Shown: positions 28,789 through 37,004 of the stretch, piece by piece
Position numbering within the stretch: the stretch's first letter is position 1
Layout: each line of letters starts with the position of its first letter
Origin: Nocardia vaccinii NBRC 15922
Lineage (GTDB): Bacteria; Actinomycetota; Actinomycetes; Mycobacteriales; Mycobacteriaceae
DNA length: 64,000 bases
NCBI RefSeq assembly: GCF_001613305.1
Contig: NZ_BDCC01000023.1
Span: 1 to 64,000, forward strand
Direction: 5' to 3'
Notes under the pieces: generated by a model
Database searches by the model: none
Seen by the model: only the letters and a program-made list of their open reading frames with translations
What the model was told of the DNA's origin: nothing
Position numbers and translations under genes: made by a program

Positions 28789-29819
28789 GACACTTCCAGG
28801 CCGACGCTCGGGGCATACCGCAGCGCGGCCCATGCGGAATCCGTTGCGGTAGCCCATGTTTCGATGGCGTCCGCAGGTGGGAGCTCGGCGACGTCGCCCG
28901 TGCCGGTGAGGGCGGCGGCCGCGCACAGGTGGCCGTAACGTAACAGCTGTTCGTGCGGGCGGCCCTGCAGCAGCGCGGCCAGATAGCCGCCGGCGAAGGC
29001 GTCGCCCGCGCCGATCGCCTCGGTCACCCGCAGGTGCAGGGCCGGGGCTTCGCACCGATCGTCACCGAGAAATCCGGTAACCGAATGTTCGCTGTTCTTC
29101 ACCACCAGATGTCTCGGCTGCGGGAACATCTCGCGCAGCCGGGCGGGATCGCCGGTGCCGAAGACCTCCTGTGCCTCGTCGGCCCCGAGGAACGCCACAT
29201 CGGCGGCGCGCACCTGCCGGGCCAGGATTTCCGCTGGCTCCTCGCCTCGCCGGATCCACAGTCCCGGACGGTAATTCAGGTCGAAGCTGATCAACCGATC
29301 ATGCCTGGGCAGCGCGAGAATCGCATCGGTGAGTTCGGTCGCCGACGGGGACAGTGCGGTGGTCACGCCGGTGAAATGGATCAGTTCGCAGTGCGCGAGT
29401 ACTCCGGCGGCGGCAGTGAGATCCCCGGGAGACAGGGCGCTGGCGGCAGATCCGTTGCGGTAGTACAGCATCCGGCTCGCTCCCGCGGCCAGGTCGGCGG
29501 GCAGCGCCGAACCGCCGCCGCGCTCCTTGACGTACAGGCCCGTGGGCCGGGCGGGATCGACGTGGACCGCGGAGGTGTCGACCCCACGCTCGCTCAGATG
29601 ACGAATCAGATAGCGGCCGAATCCATCTCGACCGACGCGGGATATCCATGCCGTGCCGATCCCCAGTTGCGCCAGGACGGTCGCGACGTTCACCTCGGCC
29701 CCGCCCGCGGTGCGCTCGAAGTCGGGGGAGTCCTCGAGCGGGCCGGGGCGCGCGACGAGCACGGCCAGTCCCTCGCCCACGGTGGTCGCCCGTATTCGGG
29801 TCGGCGTAGGCCGTATCAC
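28785..29819 (-). CDS. PfkB-family sugar kinase, probable 2-keto-3-deoxygluconate kinase
   Basis: A 344-residue ribokinase-family enzyme. AGGAEVNVATVLAQLG (about 38-53) is the substrate region, YRNGSAASALS matches KDG-kinase-like members, and the ATP and catalytic motif is AIGAGDAFAGGYLAALL with base D273. AAGGAG lies directly against ATG 29825 but six bases before GTG 29819, so I take the GTG. The KDPG aldolase gene in the facing operon makes 2-keto-3-deoxygluconate 6-phosphorylation the best guess; another sugar acid kinase remains possible. Confidence 0.82.
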   Translation of the reverse strand: MIRPTPTRIRATTVGEGLAVLVARPGPLEDSPDFERTAGGAEVNVATVLAQLGIGTAWISRVGRDGFGRYLIRHLSERGVDTSAVHVDPARPTGLYVKERGGGSALPADLAAGASRMLYYRNGSAASALSPGDLTAAAGVLAHCELIHFTGVTTALSPSATELTDAILALPRHDRLISFDLNYRPGLWIRRGEEPAEILARQVRAADVAFLGADEAQEVFGTGDPARLREMFPQPRHLVVKNSEHSVTGFLGDDRCEAPALHLRVTEAIGAGDAFAGGYLAALLQGRPHEQLLRYGHLCAAAALTGTGDVAELPPADAIETWATATDSAWAALRYAPSVGLEVS

Positions 29820-29853
29820 ACTCATCTCCTTCGAGCGCTTGCGGACATCGGAC

Positions 29854-29926
29854 ATTCTGTGCAGAATAACCAGGGCTAACACAATATGCAATCAGCGTTG
29901 CATATTGTGCAATAGCTGAAAGTTAT
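29854..29926. promoter_or_regulatory. Divergent promoters with IclR-type palindromes
   Basis: A perfect 12-bp inverted repeat CACAATATGCAA / TTGCATATTGTG with a six-base spacer (29880-29909) sits between the two operons. Leftward, TTGCAT (29891-29886) is followed after 17 bases by TATTCT (29868-29863), a good promoter for the kinase-IclR-RidA operon. Rightward, the mirror TTGCAT (29898-29903) is followed after 17 bases by AGTTAT (29921-29926). A second palindrome ATTCTGTGCAGAAT (29854-29867) overlaps the left -10. One regulator could control both operons. Confidence 0.75.
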
Positions 29927-29947
29927 GAACCTGATCGGAGGAGTGTC

Positions 29948-31261
29948 GTGGCGAACGTCGGCGCACCGCCCATCGACACCGCGAGGATCGCGACCCTGCA
30001 CGAGCGGGTTCTGGGTCCCGAACACAAATCGCTGCCGCCGTCCGCATGGGGCCGTACCACCCGCGAATTCCTCGCCAGCGCACCACATCTCGATGACCTG
30101 CAGACGCCGGTGCTGACCATGGACCGCGCCGCATTGGATTCGAACACGCGACTGATGGCCGACTGGGCCGCCTCGGCGGGCATGCGGCTGGCCCCGCACG
30201 GCAAGACGACCATGGCCCCGCAGCTGTGGAGCGAACAGCTCACGGCCGGGGCCTGGGGTATCACCCTGGCTACCGGCTGGCAGGTACAGGTGGCGCGCTC
30301 GTTCGGCGTGGCCCGGATCCTGCTGGCCAACGCACTGGTCGATCCCGTCGGATTACGCTGGCTCGCAGCCGAACTCGGCCGCGACCCGGATTTCGAATTC
30401 CGCAGCTGGGTGGACAGTGTGGCGACGGTCGAGACGATGGACCGGCATCTGGCCGATGCTCCCGAGGGCCTGCGTGTGGCCGTGCTGGTCGAATTGGGTG
30501 GACCGGGCGGACGCACCGGTGCGCGCGATGTGCGCGAGGCGCTGGCCGTCGCGGCGGCGGTGCGGCGCTCCGCGCGGCTCGAGCTGGCGGGTGTCGGCGG
30601 ATACGAGGGCGCGTTCGCGCACGACCGCGAGAACCGGGCCGTCGCCGCGGTGCGTGGCTATCTCGACAATCTGGTCCGTCTGCACCGCGAGCTCGCGGAG
30701 CTCTACGAGCGTCCCGCGATCCTCACTGCCGGGGGCAGCGCCTACCAGGATCTGGTGGTCGATCGGCTCGCCGAATCGGCCGACGAACACGGCGCGCGGG
30801 GCCCGGCGACCAGCGTCGTGCTGCGGTCGGGCGCGTACATCATCCACGACGACGGTTTCTACTCCGGCATATCGCCGCTGGGCGCCGAGCGCGCCGAGCG
30901 CCCGCTGCGCTCGGCCATGCACGGCTGGGCGCGCACGGTGTCACGGCCGGAGCCGGGGCTGGCCCTGCTGGACGCCGGTAAACGGGACCTGCCGTTCGAT
31001 GAGGGATTGCCGGTACCGCAGCGGGTTTCGCGCGGGCTGGGGCAGGAGGATCTGCCCTGTGGCGCGCACGTGTCGGCGCTCAACGATCAGCACGCCTTCC
31101 TGCGCCTGCCCGCCGATGGGACGGTACCGATCGGCAGCGTCGTGCGGCTCGGGCTCTCGCATCCGTGCACCGCCTTCGACAAGTGGCGGCTGATCCCGGT
31201 GATCGACGACGCCGCCGCGGCTCGGCCGCGCGTCGTCGACCTGCTGCACACCTTCTTCTGA
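29948..31261 (+). CDS. PLP-dependent D-serine dehydratase-like amino acid deaminase
   Basis: A 437-residue fold-type III PLP enzyme of the DSD1/D-threonine-aldolase group. The Schiff-base Lys is K86 in APHGKTTMAPQ; AGGSAYQ (about 261) belongs to the phosphate-binding barrel; and the C-terminal zinc pair is H405 and C407 in LSHPCTAFDKW. Family members eliminate ammonia from D-amino acids with a 3-hydroxyl group, or cleave them. The long N-terminal arm marks the amino-acid-deaminase branch. GTG follows GGAGGAG. With the KDPG aldolase and kinase next to it, D-glucosaminate ammonia-lyase activity (giving 2-keto-3-deoxygluconate) fits; D-serine or D-threonine are alternatives. Confidence 0.85.
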   Translation: MANVGAPPIDTARIATLHERVLGPEHKSLPPSAWGRTTREFLASAPHLDDLQTPVLTMDRAALDSNTRLMADWAASAGMRLAPHGKTTMAPQLWSEQLTAGAWGITLATGWQVQVARSFGVARILLANALVDPVGLRWLAAELGRDPDFEFRSWVDSVATVETMDRHLADAPEGLRVAVLVELGGPGGRTGARDVREALAVAAAVRRSARLELAGVGGYEGAFAHDRENRAVAAVRGYLDNLVRLHRELAELYERPAILTAGGSAYQDLVVDRLAESADEHGARGPATSVVLRSGAYIIHDDGFYSGISPLGAERAERPLRSAMHGWARTVSRPEPGLALLDAGKRDLPFDEGLPVPQRVSRGLGQEDLPCGAHVSALNDQHAFLRLPADGTVPIGSVVRLGLSHPCTAFDKWRLIPVIDDAAAARPRVVDLLHTFF

Positions 31262-31271
31262 GGCAGCGAAC

Positions 31272-32900
31272 ATGTTGGGCAGCTTGCTGATTCGCGGAGT
31301 CGACATCATCGACGGGACGGGCGCGCCCCGTTTCCGCGGCGATATCGCGGTGGCGGGTGGACGTATCACCGAACTCGCGGGCCCCGGCGCGCTCGCCGGG
31401 GCCGAGCGCGCCGTCGACGGTGAGAATCTGGCGCTGGCACCGGGTTTCATCGATATGCACGCGCATTCGGACCTGCATCTGCTCACCGATCCGGGACATT
31501 TCCCGAAGATCAGCCAGGGCATCACCACCGAGGTGATCGGGCAGGACGGGCTGTCCTACGCACCGGTCGACGCGGCCGCCCTGGTGGTGCTTCGTCGCCA
31601 GATCGCCGGGTGGAACGGCAATCCCGCCGATCTGGACTTCTCCTGGCGCACCGTCGGGGACTATCTGGATCGGCTCGATGCGGGGATCACGCCCAATGCG
31701 GTCTATCTGGTGCCGCAGGGTACGTTACGGCTGCTCGTCGTCGGCCCCGAACAACGTCGGGCGACCGCGCGGGAGGTCGACCGGATGTGCGCGCTCCTGG
31801 CCGAGGGGCTCGCGCAGGGGGCGGCCGGAATGTCCAGCGGTCTGACCTACACCCCCGGAATGTACGCCGACACAGCGGAATTGACGGCGCTGTGTGAGGT
31901 CGTCTCGGCGGCGGACGGCTTCTACGCCCCGCACACCCGCTCCTATGGCGCGGGAGCGCTCGACGCCTATGCCGAGATGATCGATCTGGCCCGCGTCACC
32001 GGCTGTGCGGTCCATCTGACGCACGCCACGATGAATTTCGGCGTGAACCGCGGGCGCGCACCGGAATTGCTCGCCATGATCGACGACGCGCTGGACCGAG
32101 GTTGCGATATCAGTCTCGACACCTACCCGTACCTACCCGGATCGACCACCCTGTCGGCGCTGCTGCCGAGCTGGGCCTCCTCGGGCGGGCCGGACGCGAC
32201 GCTGGCCCGCCTGACCGATCCGGGGGATCGGTCGCGGATCACCGCCGATGTCACCGTGCACGGTTCGGATGGCTGTCACGGGGTCACCGTCGATTGGGAG
32301 ACCATCCAGATCAGCGGTGTCGCGGATCCGGACCTGAGCCGGTACGTCGGTCGGACGATCGCCGATATCGCTGCGGCACAAGCTGTTTCTCCGGTGAATG
32401 TCTTCTTCGATCTACTGCTTCGGGACGAACTGGCCACCACGATCCTGCAACATGTCGGGCACGAGGAGAACGTGCGCGCCATCATGCGCCATGCCCGGCA
32501 CATGGGCGGCAGTGACGCGTTGCTCGTCGGGGATCGGCCGCATCCACGGGCCTGGGGTGCGTTCCCGCGATATCTCGGCCGTTACGTGCGCGAACTGGGC
32601 GTGCTCGGGCTGGAGGAGTGCGTACACCATCTGACCGGACGCCCCGCACGGCGGCTGCGACTGCGTGAACGTGGCCTGATCCGCCCCGGGTACGCCGCGG
32701 ATCTGGTGCTGTTCGATCCCGAGACAGTGTGTGACACCGCGACATTCGAGCAGCCCAAGCAGCAGGCCAGCGGGATCACGCACGTGCTGGTGAACGGTGA
32801 ATTCGCGATCGACGGCGGCATGCCCACCGGAACACTCGCCGGGCGCGCGCTGCGCATGACGTCGGGCGGCACCGATGTGAAAGGCGAACAGAACAAATGA
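31272..32900 (+). CDS. N-acyl-D-amino-acid deacylase (D-aminoacylase family)
   Basis: A 542-residue amidohydrolase-superfamily enzyme with the metal-binding DMHAHSDLH (61-69), the GLTYTPGMYAD region and APHTRSYG, and a C-terminal beta-sandwich closed by GYAADLVLFDPETV. It hydrolyses N-acyl groups from D-amino acids with one or two zinc ions. It begins 10 bases after the PLP enzyme gene and overlaps the aldolase gene by four bases. In this context it could deacetylate N-acetyl-D-glucosaminate, a (2R)-amino acid, before deamination. Confidence 0.88.
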   Translation: MLGSLLIRGVDIIDGTGAPRFRGDIAVAGGRITELAGPGALAGAERAVDGENLALAPGFIDMHAHSDLHLLTDPGHFPKISQGITTEVIGQDGLSYAPVDAAALVVLRRQIAGWNGNPADLDFSWRTVGDYLDRLDAGITPNAVYLVPQGTLRLLVVGPEQRRATAREVDRMCALLAEGLAQGAAGMSSGLTYTPGMYADTAELTALCEVVSAADGFYAPHTRSYGAGALDAYAEMIDLARVTGCAVHLTHATMNFGVNRGRAPELLAMIDDALDRGCDISLDTYPYLPGSTTLSALLPSWASSGGPDATLARLTDPGDRSRITADVTVHGSDGCHGVTVDWETIQISGVADPDLSRYVGRTIADIAAAQAVSPVNVFFDLLLRDELATTILQHVGHEENVRAIMRHARHMGGSDALLVGDRPHPRAWGAFPRYLGRYVRELGVLGLEECVHHLTGRPARRLRLRERGLIRPGYAADLVLFDPETVCDTATFEQPKQQASGITHVLVNGEFAIDGGMPTGTLAGRALRMTSGGTDVKGEQNK

Positions 32901-33544
32901 ATGTCGTTCCGGAGGCGGCGCAATCGAGCACGGCCATGCAAGTGATCAGCGCCGACCGCGTGCTCGTCGTCGTGCGCGCCCAGGCGATCCCCGATCCGGC
33001 CGCCTTGGCCGAGACGTTGTCGGGTGCCGGAATACGCACGGTCGAATTGACTTTCACGACACCGGGCGTGCTGGATGCACTGGCCGCCGCTTCGGCCGTG
33101 CCGGACACGGTGGTCGGCGCGGGCACGGTGCTCACCGGCGAACAGGCCGAGCGGGCCATCGACAGCGGGGCCCGGTTCCTGGTGACCCCGGGGCTGCGCC
33201 CGATCGTCGCGGAAGTGGCCGCACGACAAGGCATTCCGGTCGTGATGGGCGCCTTCACTCCGAGCGAGGTGATGGTGGCGCTGGATCTGGGTGCGGCGGC
33301 GGTGAAGATCTTCCCCGCTCGCGCGCTCGGACCCGGCTATCTGAAGGATCTGCGGGGGCCCCTCCCCGATGCGGCGTTCATTCCGTCCGGCGGTGTCAAC
33401 GCCGGCAACGCCGCCGAATTCCTGGCGCATGGCGCGGTGGCGGTCACGGCCGGTACCGACGTCGTCGCACCGGGCGATGTCGCCGCGGGCCGATGGTCCG
33501 AAATCGCCTCGCGGGCGGCATTTTTCGTTTCATCCATGAAGTGA
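32897..33544 (+). CDS. eda: 2-dehydro-3-deoxy-6-phosphogluconate aldolase
   Basis: A 215-residue class I aldolase that splits KDPG to pyruvate and glyceraldehyde-3-phosphate. The Schiff-base Lys is K137 in AAVKIFPAR; Glu50 in TVELTFTTPG, GAGTVL (74-79), VTPGL and IPSGGVNAGN are the other family motifs. The ATG overlaps the deacylase stop (ATGA). It supplies the last step for a 2-keto-3-deoxy sugar acid made by the upstream genes. Related aldolases use KDPGal, which the sequence cannot exclude. Confidence 0.9.
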   Translation: MNVVPEAAQSSTAMQVISADRVLVVVRAQAIPDPAALAETLSGAGIRTVELTFTTPGVLDALAAASAVPDTVVGAGTVLTGEQAERAIDSGARFLVTPGLRPIVAEVAARQGIPVVMGAFTPSEVMVALDLGAAAVKIFPARALGPGYLKDLRGPLPDAAFIPSGGVNAGNAAEFLAHGAVAVTAGTDVVAPGDVAAGRWSEIASRAAFFVSSMK

Positions 33545-33551
33545 GGTAAGT

Positions 33552-35012
33552 ATGGCCGCCACCGTCGACTGGCTGCGGACCACCACACCGGGACTGCTGA
33601 TACTGTGCGGTCTGGCGATCGTCGTGCTGCTCGTGGCGATCATCCGGTTCAAACTCGAGCCGTTCATCGCGCTGCTACTGACCGGTCTGATATTGGCGCT
33701 CGTGGCCGGACTACCGGTCGCCAAGATCGTGGGCACCCCACTGAAATCCTCGGATTCACTGCTGGAGACCGGATTCGGCGGCATTCTGGGACATATCTCG
33801 GTGATCATCGGCCTGGGCACGGTGCTCGGTGCGATCCTGGAACGTTCCGGCGGCGCCGATGTATTGGCCGAGAAGTTGCAGAATCTGTTCGGGCCCAAAG
33901 GCGCTCCTGTCGCCATGGGGTTGGTCGGTCTCATCTTCGGTGTCCCGGTGTTCTTCGATATCGGCATCTTCGTTCTCGCGCCGCTGATCTACGTGGCCGC
34001 CAAACGAGGCGGCGGTTCGCTGGTGCTGTACGCGATGCCGATGGTGGCGGGCCTGTCCATGACACACGCATTCCTTCCCCCGCATCCGGGCCCTGTGGCG
34101 CTGGGCGGGCTGATGGGGGTGAGCTTGGGCTGGCTGATCATCATGGGTCTGGTGTGCGGCTTGCCGGGATTCATCGCGGCGGGTCTGGTCTGGGGCAGTT
34201 TTATCGGCAAACGGATCACGGTGCATGTTCCGGCGGAATTCCTGGTGCGACCCGCGGGCAATGGCGCCGAGCCGAAGCGGGGCACGAATAACGCTGTGGC
34301 ACAAGGTAGTACATCGGTCGAAGTCGAAGGGATTCGGCCCCCGTCGGTGGCGCTGATCGGTGCGATCATCACGATTCCGTTGGTGCTGATTCTGGGCGCG
34401 ACCTTCGGCAGCCAGTTGCTGAAGACGAAGTCCGCGCTGCTCGAGGTGCTGACATTTCTCGGCAATCCGGCGGTCGCACTGCTGATCGCGGTGCTGGTCG
34501 CCTTCTACATCCTGGGCCTGCGCCGCGGCTCGACGGTGCAGCAGCTCAGCGTACTGACCGCGGAATCGCTACGGCCCGTGGGCATGCTGCTGCTCGTCAT
34601 CGGCGCGGGCGCCTTCTTCGGCGCGGTCATCTCGGCCACCGGCATCGGAAAGGTTCTCGCGCACACCATGTCCGAGGCCGGTCTGCCGGTGATCGTGCTC
34701 GCCTACATCATCAGCTGCGGTCTGCGCATCGCTCAGGGCTCGGCCACCGTTGCGATCGTCACCACCGGCGGCATCGTCGGCCCGCTGGTCGCCGGGCACG
34801 GCTATTCGCAGATCTCACTGGCGCTGATCGCCATGGCGATCGCCGCGGGGTCGATCATTCTGAGCCACGTCAACGACGGCGGCTTCTGGATGATCTCGAA
34901 ATTCTTCAATCTGTCGGTGAAACAGACCCTGCAGACCTGGAGTGTGCTCGAAACCGTGTTGTCGGTGGTGAGTTTCGCGGTGGCGGCGATATTGTTCGCC
35001 CTGGTGAGCTGA
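33552..35012 (+). CDS. GntP-family gluconate/sugar-acid:H+ symporter
   Basis: A 486-residue permease with about a dozen hydrophobic helices in the inner membrane. Family signatures include GFGGILGHISVIIGLGTVLG, GVPVFFDIGIFVLAPL, MTHAFLPPHPGPVALG and SHVNDGGFWMISKFF. GntP members import gluconate, 2-keto-gluconate, fructuronate or D-serine (DsdX). It closes the right-hand operon, seven bases after the aldolase, and should bring in the acid used by the pathway. Both a sugar acid and a D-amino acid are compatible with the family. Confidence 0.92.
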   Translation: MAATVDWLRTTTPGLLILCGLAIVVLLVAIIRFKLEPFIALLLTGLILALVAGLPVAKIVGTPLKSSDSLLETGFGGILGHISVIIGLGTVLGAILERSGGADVLAEKLQNLFGPKGAPVAMGLVGLIFGVPVFFDIGIFVLAPLIYVAAKRGGGSLVLYAMPMVAGLSMTHAFLPPHPGPVALGGLMGVSLGWLIIMGLVCGLPGFIAAGLVWGSFIGKRITVHVPAEFLVRPAGNGAEPKRGTNNAVAQGSTSVEVEGIRPPSVALIGAIITIPLVLILGATFGSQLLKTKSALLEVLTFLGNPAVALLIAVLVAFYILGLRRGSTVQQLSVLTAESLRPVGMLLLVIGAGAFFGAVISATGIGKVLAHTMSEAGLPVIVLAYIISCGLRIAQGSATVAIVTTGGIVGPLVAGHGYSQISLALIAMAIAAGSIILSHVNDGGFWMISKFFNLSVKQTLQTWSVLETVLSVVSFAVAAILFALVS

Positions 35013-35022
35013 CCGCTCCGAA

Positions 35023-36372
35023 CTACGCCTTCGCCGGTTCCGGTTCCGGTTCGCTGCCGATGCCGCCGAACATCTTTCGCTTCAGCGGAGGCAGCGCACC
35101 GGTCACTCGGAAGACCGTGCGGGCCATGGTGCGCGAGACGCGGCTGCCCGTGACGGACTGCTCGGCGGCCTGCAGCGAGGCGCGCACGGCGGCGAAACCG
35201 TAGCCGATCATCTGCGCCTCGTACTCGTGCAGGGCGTCGAGCAATGGGCGGTCACCGCGTGCCGCCGCGATGAGTGCGCCGGTCAGCACCTGGGCGTCGC
35301 GCAGCGCGACATTGGCCCCGATACCGCGGAACGGGGTCATACTGTGGATGGCATCGCCCAGCAGCGTGACGTTGGTCGTCTCCCAGGGCTCGACGGGAAC
35401 CGAGGTGCGAATCGGCAGCAGGGTGACGGTATCGGTGTCGCAGCCGGTGATCAGCTCGCGCAGTTGCGGCGACCAGTCTGCGGTGAGCCGATCGGCGAGG
35501 TCCTGAAGTTCCCTGGGCCCCAACGTTTCCAGATCGGCCGGATAATCGCCGCGTTTCGCGGCGTAACTCCAGAGCACGTAGGGCCGGGTGTTGTCGAACA
35601 GCGCGCCGGGATACAGTTTCGCGGCGCCGTCGTTGCCGCCGATCGTTCCGGAATCCGCATCGGCGGAACCGAATTCGTGCGGTGCGACGAACATGCCACA
35701 GCTCCTGGGCGGAATGATGCTGACCGGGGCGAGCTGCAGCCGGGGTGCGAGGCGGCGCCGGTTCTGCTCGGTCAGCATGTATTTGCCGCCGATGGCGACG
35801 ATTCCGGTGTCGATGCGCTGGGCGTGCGGGAGCAGCTGGGCGCGCACGCGCGAGGTGCCGCCGTCCGCGCCGACCAGGACGTCGCCGAATGCCGTTGTGC
35901 CATCTGCGAACCGGGCCTCGACACGGCCATCGGGCAGCTGCGTGTATCCGGTGACGGCCTTGTCGTAGTGCACCACGTCGTCCAGGTCGGACAGTAGGAT
36001 CTGGCGCAGGGTGATGCGGCTGACCCCGAAGTTGCGGTCGACGTCATCGGCCGGGTTGCCCTCGATGGTCTCGCGATCGAGTTCGAGCAGGGTGCTCATC
36101 TGCTCGGTGGCGAAACCGAATCCGATCTCGGACTCGACCGCGTTGGAATGGGCGACGAACGCGCGGTAGAGATGCTCGGGTAGCAGTTCGTACAGGGCCC
36201 GGCTCCCGCGTGGGCTGATGTGGATGCGGAAGCCTTGCAGCCGGTCGGTGCGGTGCCGATCGCGTTCGTATACCGCGACGTCCACACCGGCCTTGCGGAG
36301 CCCGTGCGCGAGGGCGAGACCGCCGATCCCGCCTCCGGCGATGATCACCTGCACAGATGTATTGGCGGACAT
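35023..36372 (-). CDS. FAD-dependent monooxygenase
   Basis: A 449-residue class A flavin monooxygenase. The FAD-binding GGGIGGLALAHGLRKAG (about 13-29), the DG-type motif in LVGADGGTSRVR and the GD motif in TNVTLLGDAIHSMTPFRGIG are intact. Such enzymes hydroxylate aromatic or polyketide substrates using NAD(P)H and oxygen. ATG 36372 has GGAAG nearby; ATG 36387 in frame is weaker. It follows a MarR gene by 57 bases in the same direction, which suggests induction by a phenolic or antibiotic-like compound. The substrate is unknown. Confidence 0.85.
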   Translation of the reverse strand: MSANTSVQVIIAGGGIGGLALAHGLRKAGVDVAVYERDRHRTDRLQGFRIHISPRGSRALYELLPEHLYRAFVAHSNAVESEIGFGFATEQMSTLLELDRETIEGNPADDVDRNFGVSRITLRQILLSDLDDVVHYDKAVTGYTQLPDGRVEARFADGTTAFGDVLVGADGGTSRVRAQLLPHAQRIDTGIVAIGGKYMLTEQNRRRLAPRLQLAPVSIIPPRSCGMFVAPHEFGSADADSGTIGGNDGAAKLYPGALFDNTRPYVLWSYAAKRGDYPADLETLGPRELQDLADRLTADWSPQLRELITGCDTDTVTLLPIRTSVPVEPWETTNVTLLGDAIHSMTPFRGIGANVALRDAQVLTGALIAAARGDRPLLDALHEYEAQMIGYGFAAVRASLQAAEQSVTGSRVSRTMARTVFRVTGALPPLKRKMFGGIGSEPEPEPAKA

Positions 36373-36429
36373 GATATCCACTTCCATTCTTGTTCGATTA
36401 TCAATAGGGAGAAGGGTTTTCGGAGCAGC

Positions 36430-36912
36430 TCAGCCCTGGCTCCAGCCGAACGGCCGGTGCCGCTTGCGGGCCGCCTGCTGCTGCTCGGCCCCGTGCCGCG
36501 CCCAGTCCTCGGTCAGCCGGGTGAGCAACCGGGTCAGGGTGACCACGTCCTGCGCGGACCACTCGGCGATCACGGCGCCGAAGACCTGTTCGCCGACGTC
36601 GAGGAACTGCCGCAATTCCGCCCGGCCGGCGTCGGTGGCCAGCAGCAGGACCGCGCGGCGATCCGCCGGGTCGGGCTCGGTGGTCACCAGTTCGGCCTCG
36701 GCCAACGCTCGGATGTGCCGGGTGATGGAGGAGGGCAGGGCGTCCAATCGCTCGGCGACCTCGCCCGCGCGCAGCGGGCCGTGCTCCACGGCCAACTGCA
36801 GGACGCCCAATCGGACCGCGTCGAACATGCGCGCCTGTCCCTGCCGGTTGGCCTCGGCGAACTGGGAGACGGTCCGAACCAGTTCGCTGATCTGGGCTTT
36901 ATTTGCTTGCAT
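36430..36912 (-). CDS. MarR-family transcriptional regulator
   Basis: A 160-residue winged-helix regulator. The recognition region is LRAGEVAERLDALPSSITRH, the wing TTEPDPADRRAVLLLATDAG. The frame is open to 37302, but ATG 36912 gives the family length. A promoter TTGTTT, 17 bases, TACTCT (36947-36919) ends six bases before that ATG, so the transcript is probably leaderless. Two 21-base near-palindromes (36901-36921 and 36929-36949) cover the start and the -35, consistent with self-repression and control of the monooxygenase downstream. Confidence 0.9.
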   Translation of the reverse strand: MQANKAQISELVRTVSQFAEANRQGQARMFDAVRLGVLQLAVEHGPLRAGEVAERLDALPSSITRHIRALAEAELVTTEPDPADRRAVLLLATDAGRAELRQFLDVGEQVFGAVIAEWSAQDVVTLTRLLTRLTEDWARHGAEQQQAARKRHRPFGWSQG

Positions 36913-36949
36913 GAAACAAGAGTAAATTATTTGCTCGCGTGAAACAAAT
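36901..36949. promoter_or_regulatory. MarR promoter and paired operators
   Basis: ATTTGCTCGCGTGAAACAAA (36929-36949, arms ATTTG / CAAAT) and a close copy ATTTGCTTGCATGAAACAAG (36901-36921) are 28 bases apart. They overlap the -35 (TTGTTT, 36947-36942), the -10 (TACTCT, 36924-36919) and the start codon of the MarR gene. The right-hand site is also only 20 bases from the argC regulatory element. Confidence 0.65.
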
Positions 36950-36968
36950 ATTATTCCGGACACCCCGC

Positions 36969-37001
36969 TATGAATGGGATTGCATGATCGTGCATAATCA
37001 T
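36969..37001 (+). promoter_or_regulatory. Probable ArgR operator and argC promoter
   Basis: A 33-base element beginning TATGAATGGGATTGCAT and ending TGCATAATCAT is nearly identical to one before argG (46422-46454); only three positions differ. It resembles the actinomycete ARG box read on the other strand (ATGCAATCCCATTCATA). A CATAAT -10 ends six bases before the argC ATG, so argC is likely leaderless and ArgR would cover the promoter. Confidence 0.8.
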
Positions 37002-37004
37002 CAC

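Noticed and set aside
28789..29055. Upstream extension of the IclR regulator
   Set aside because: It lies inside the kinase gene; the standard IclR start at 28788 overlaps the kinase stop.
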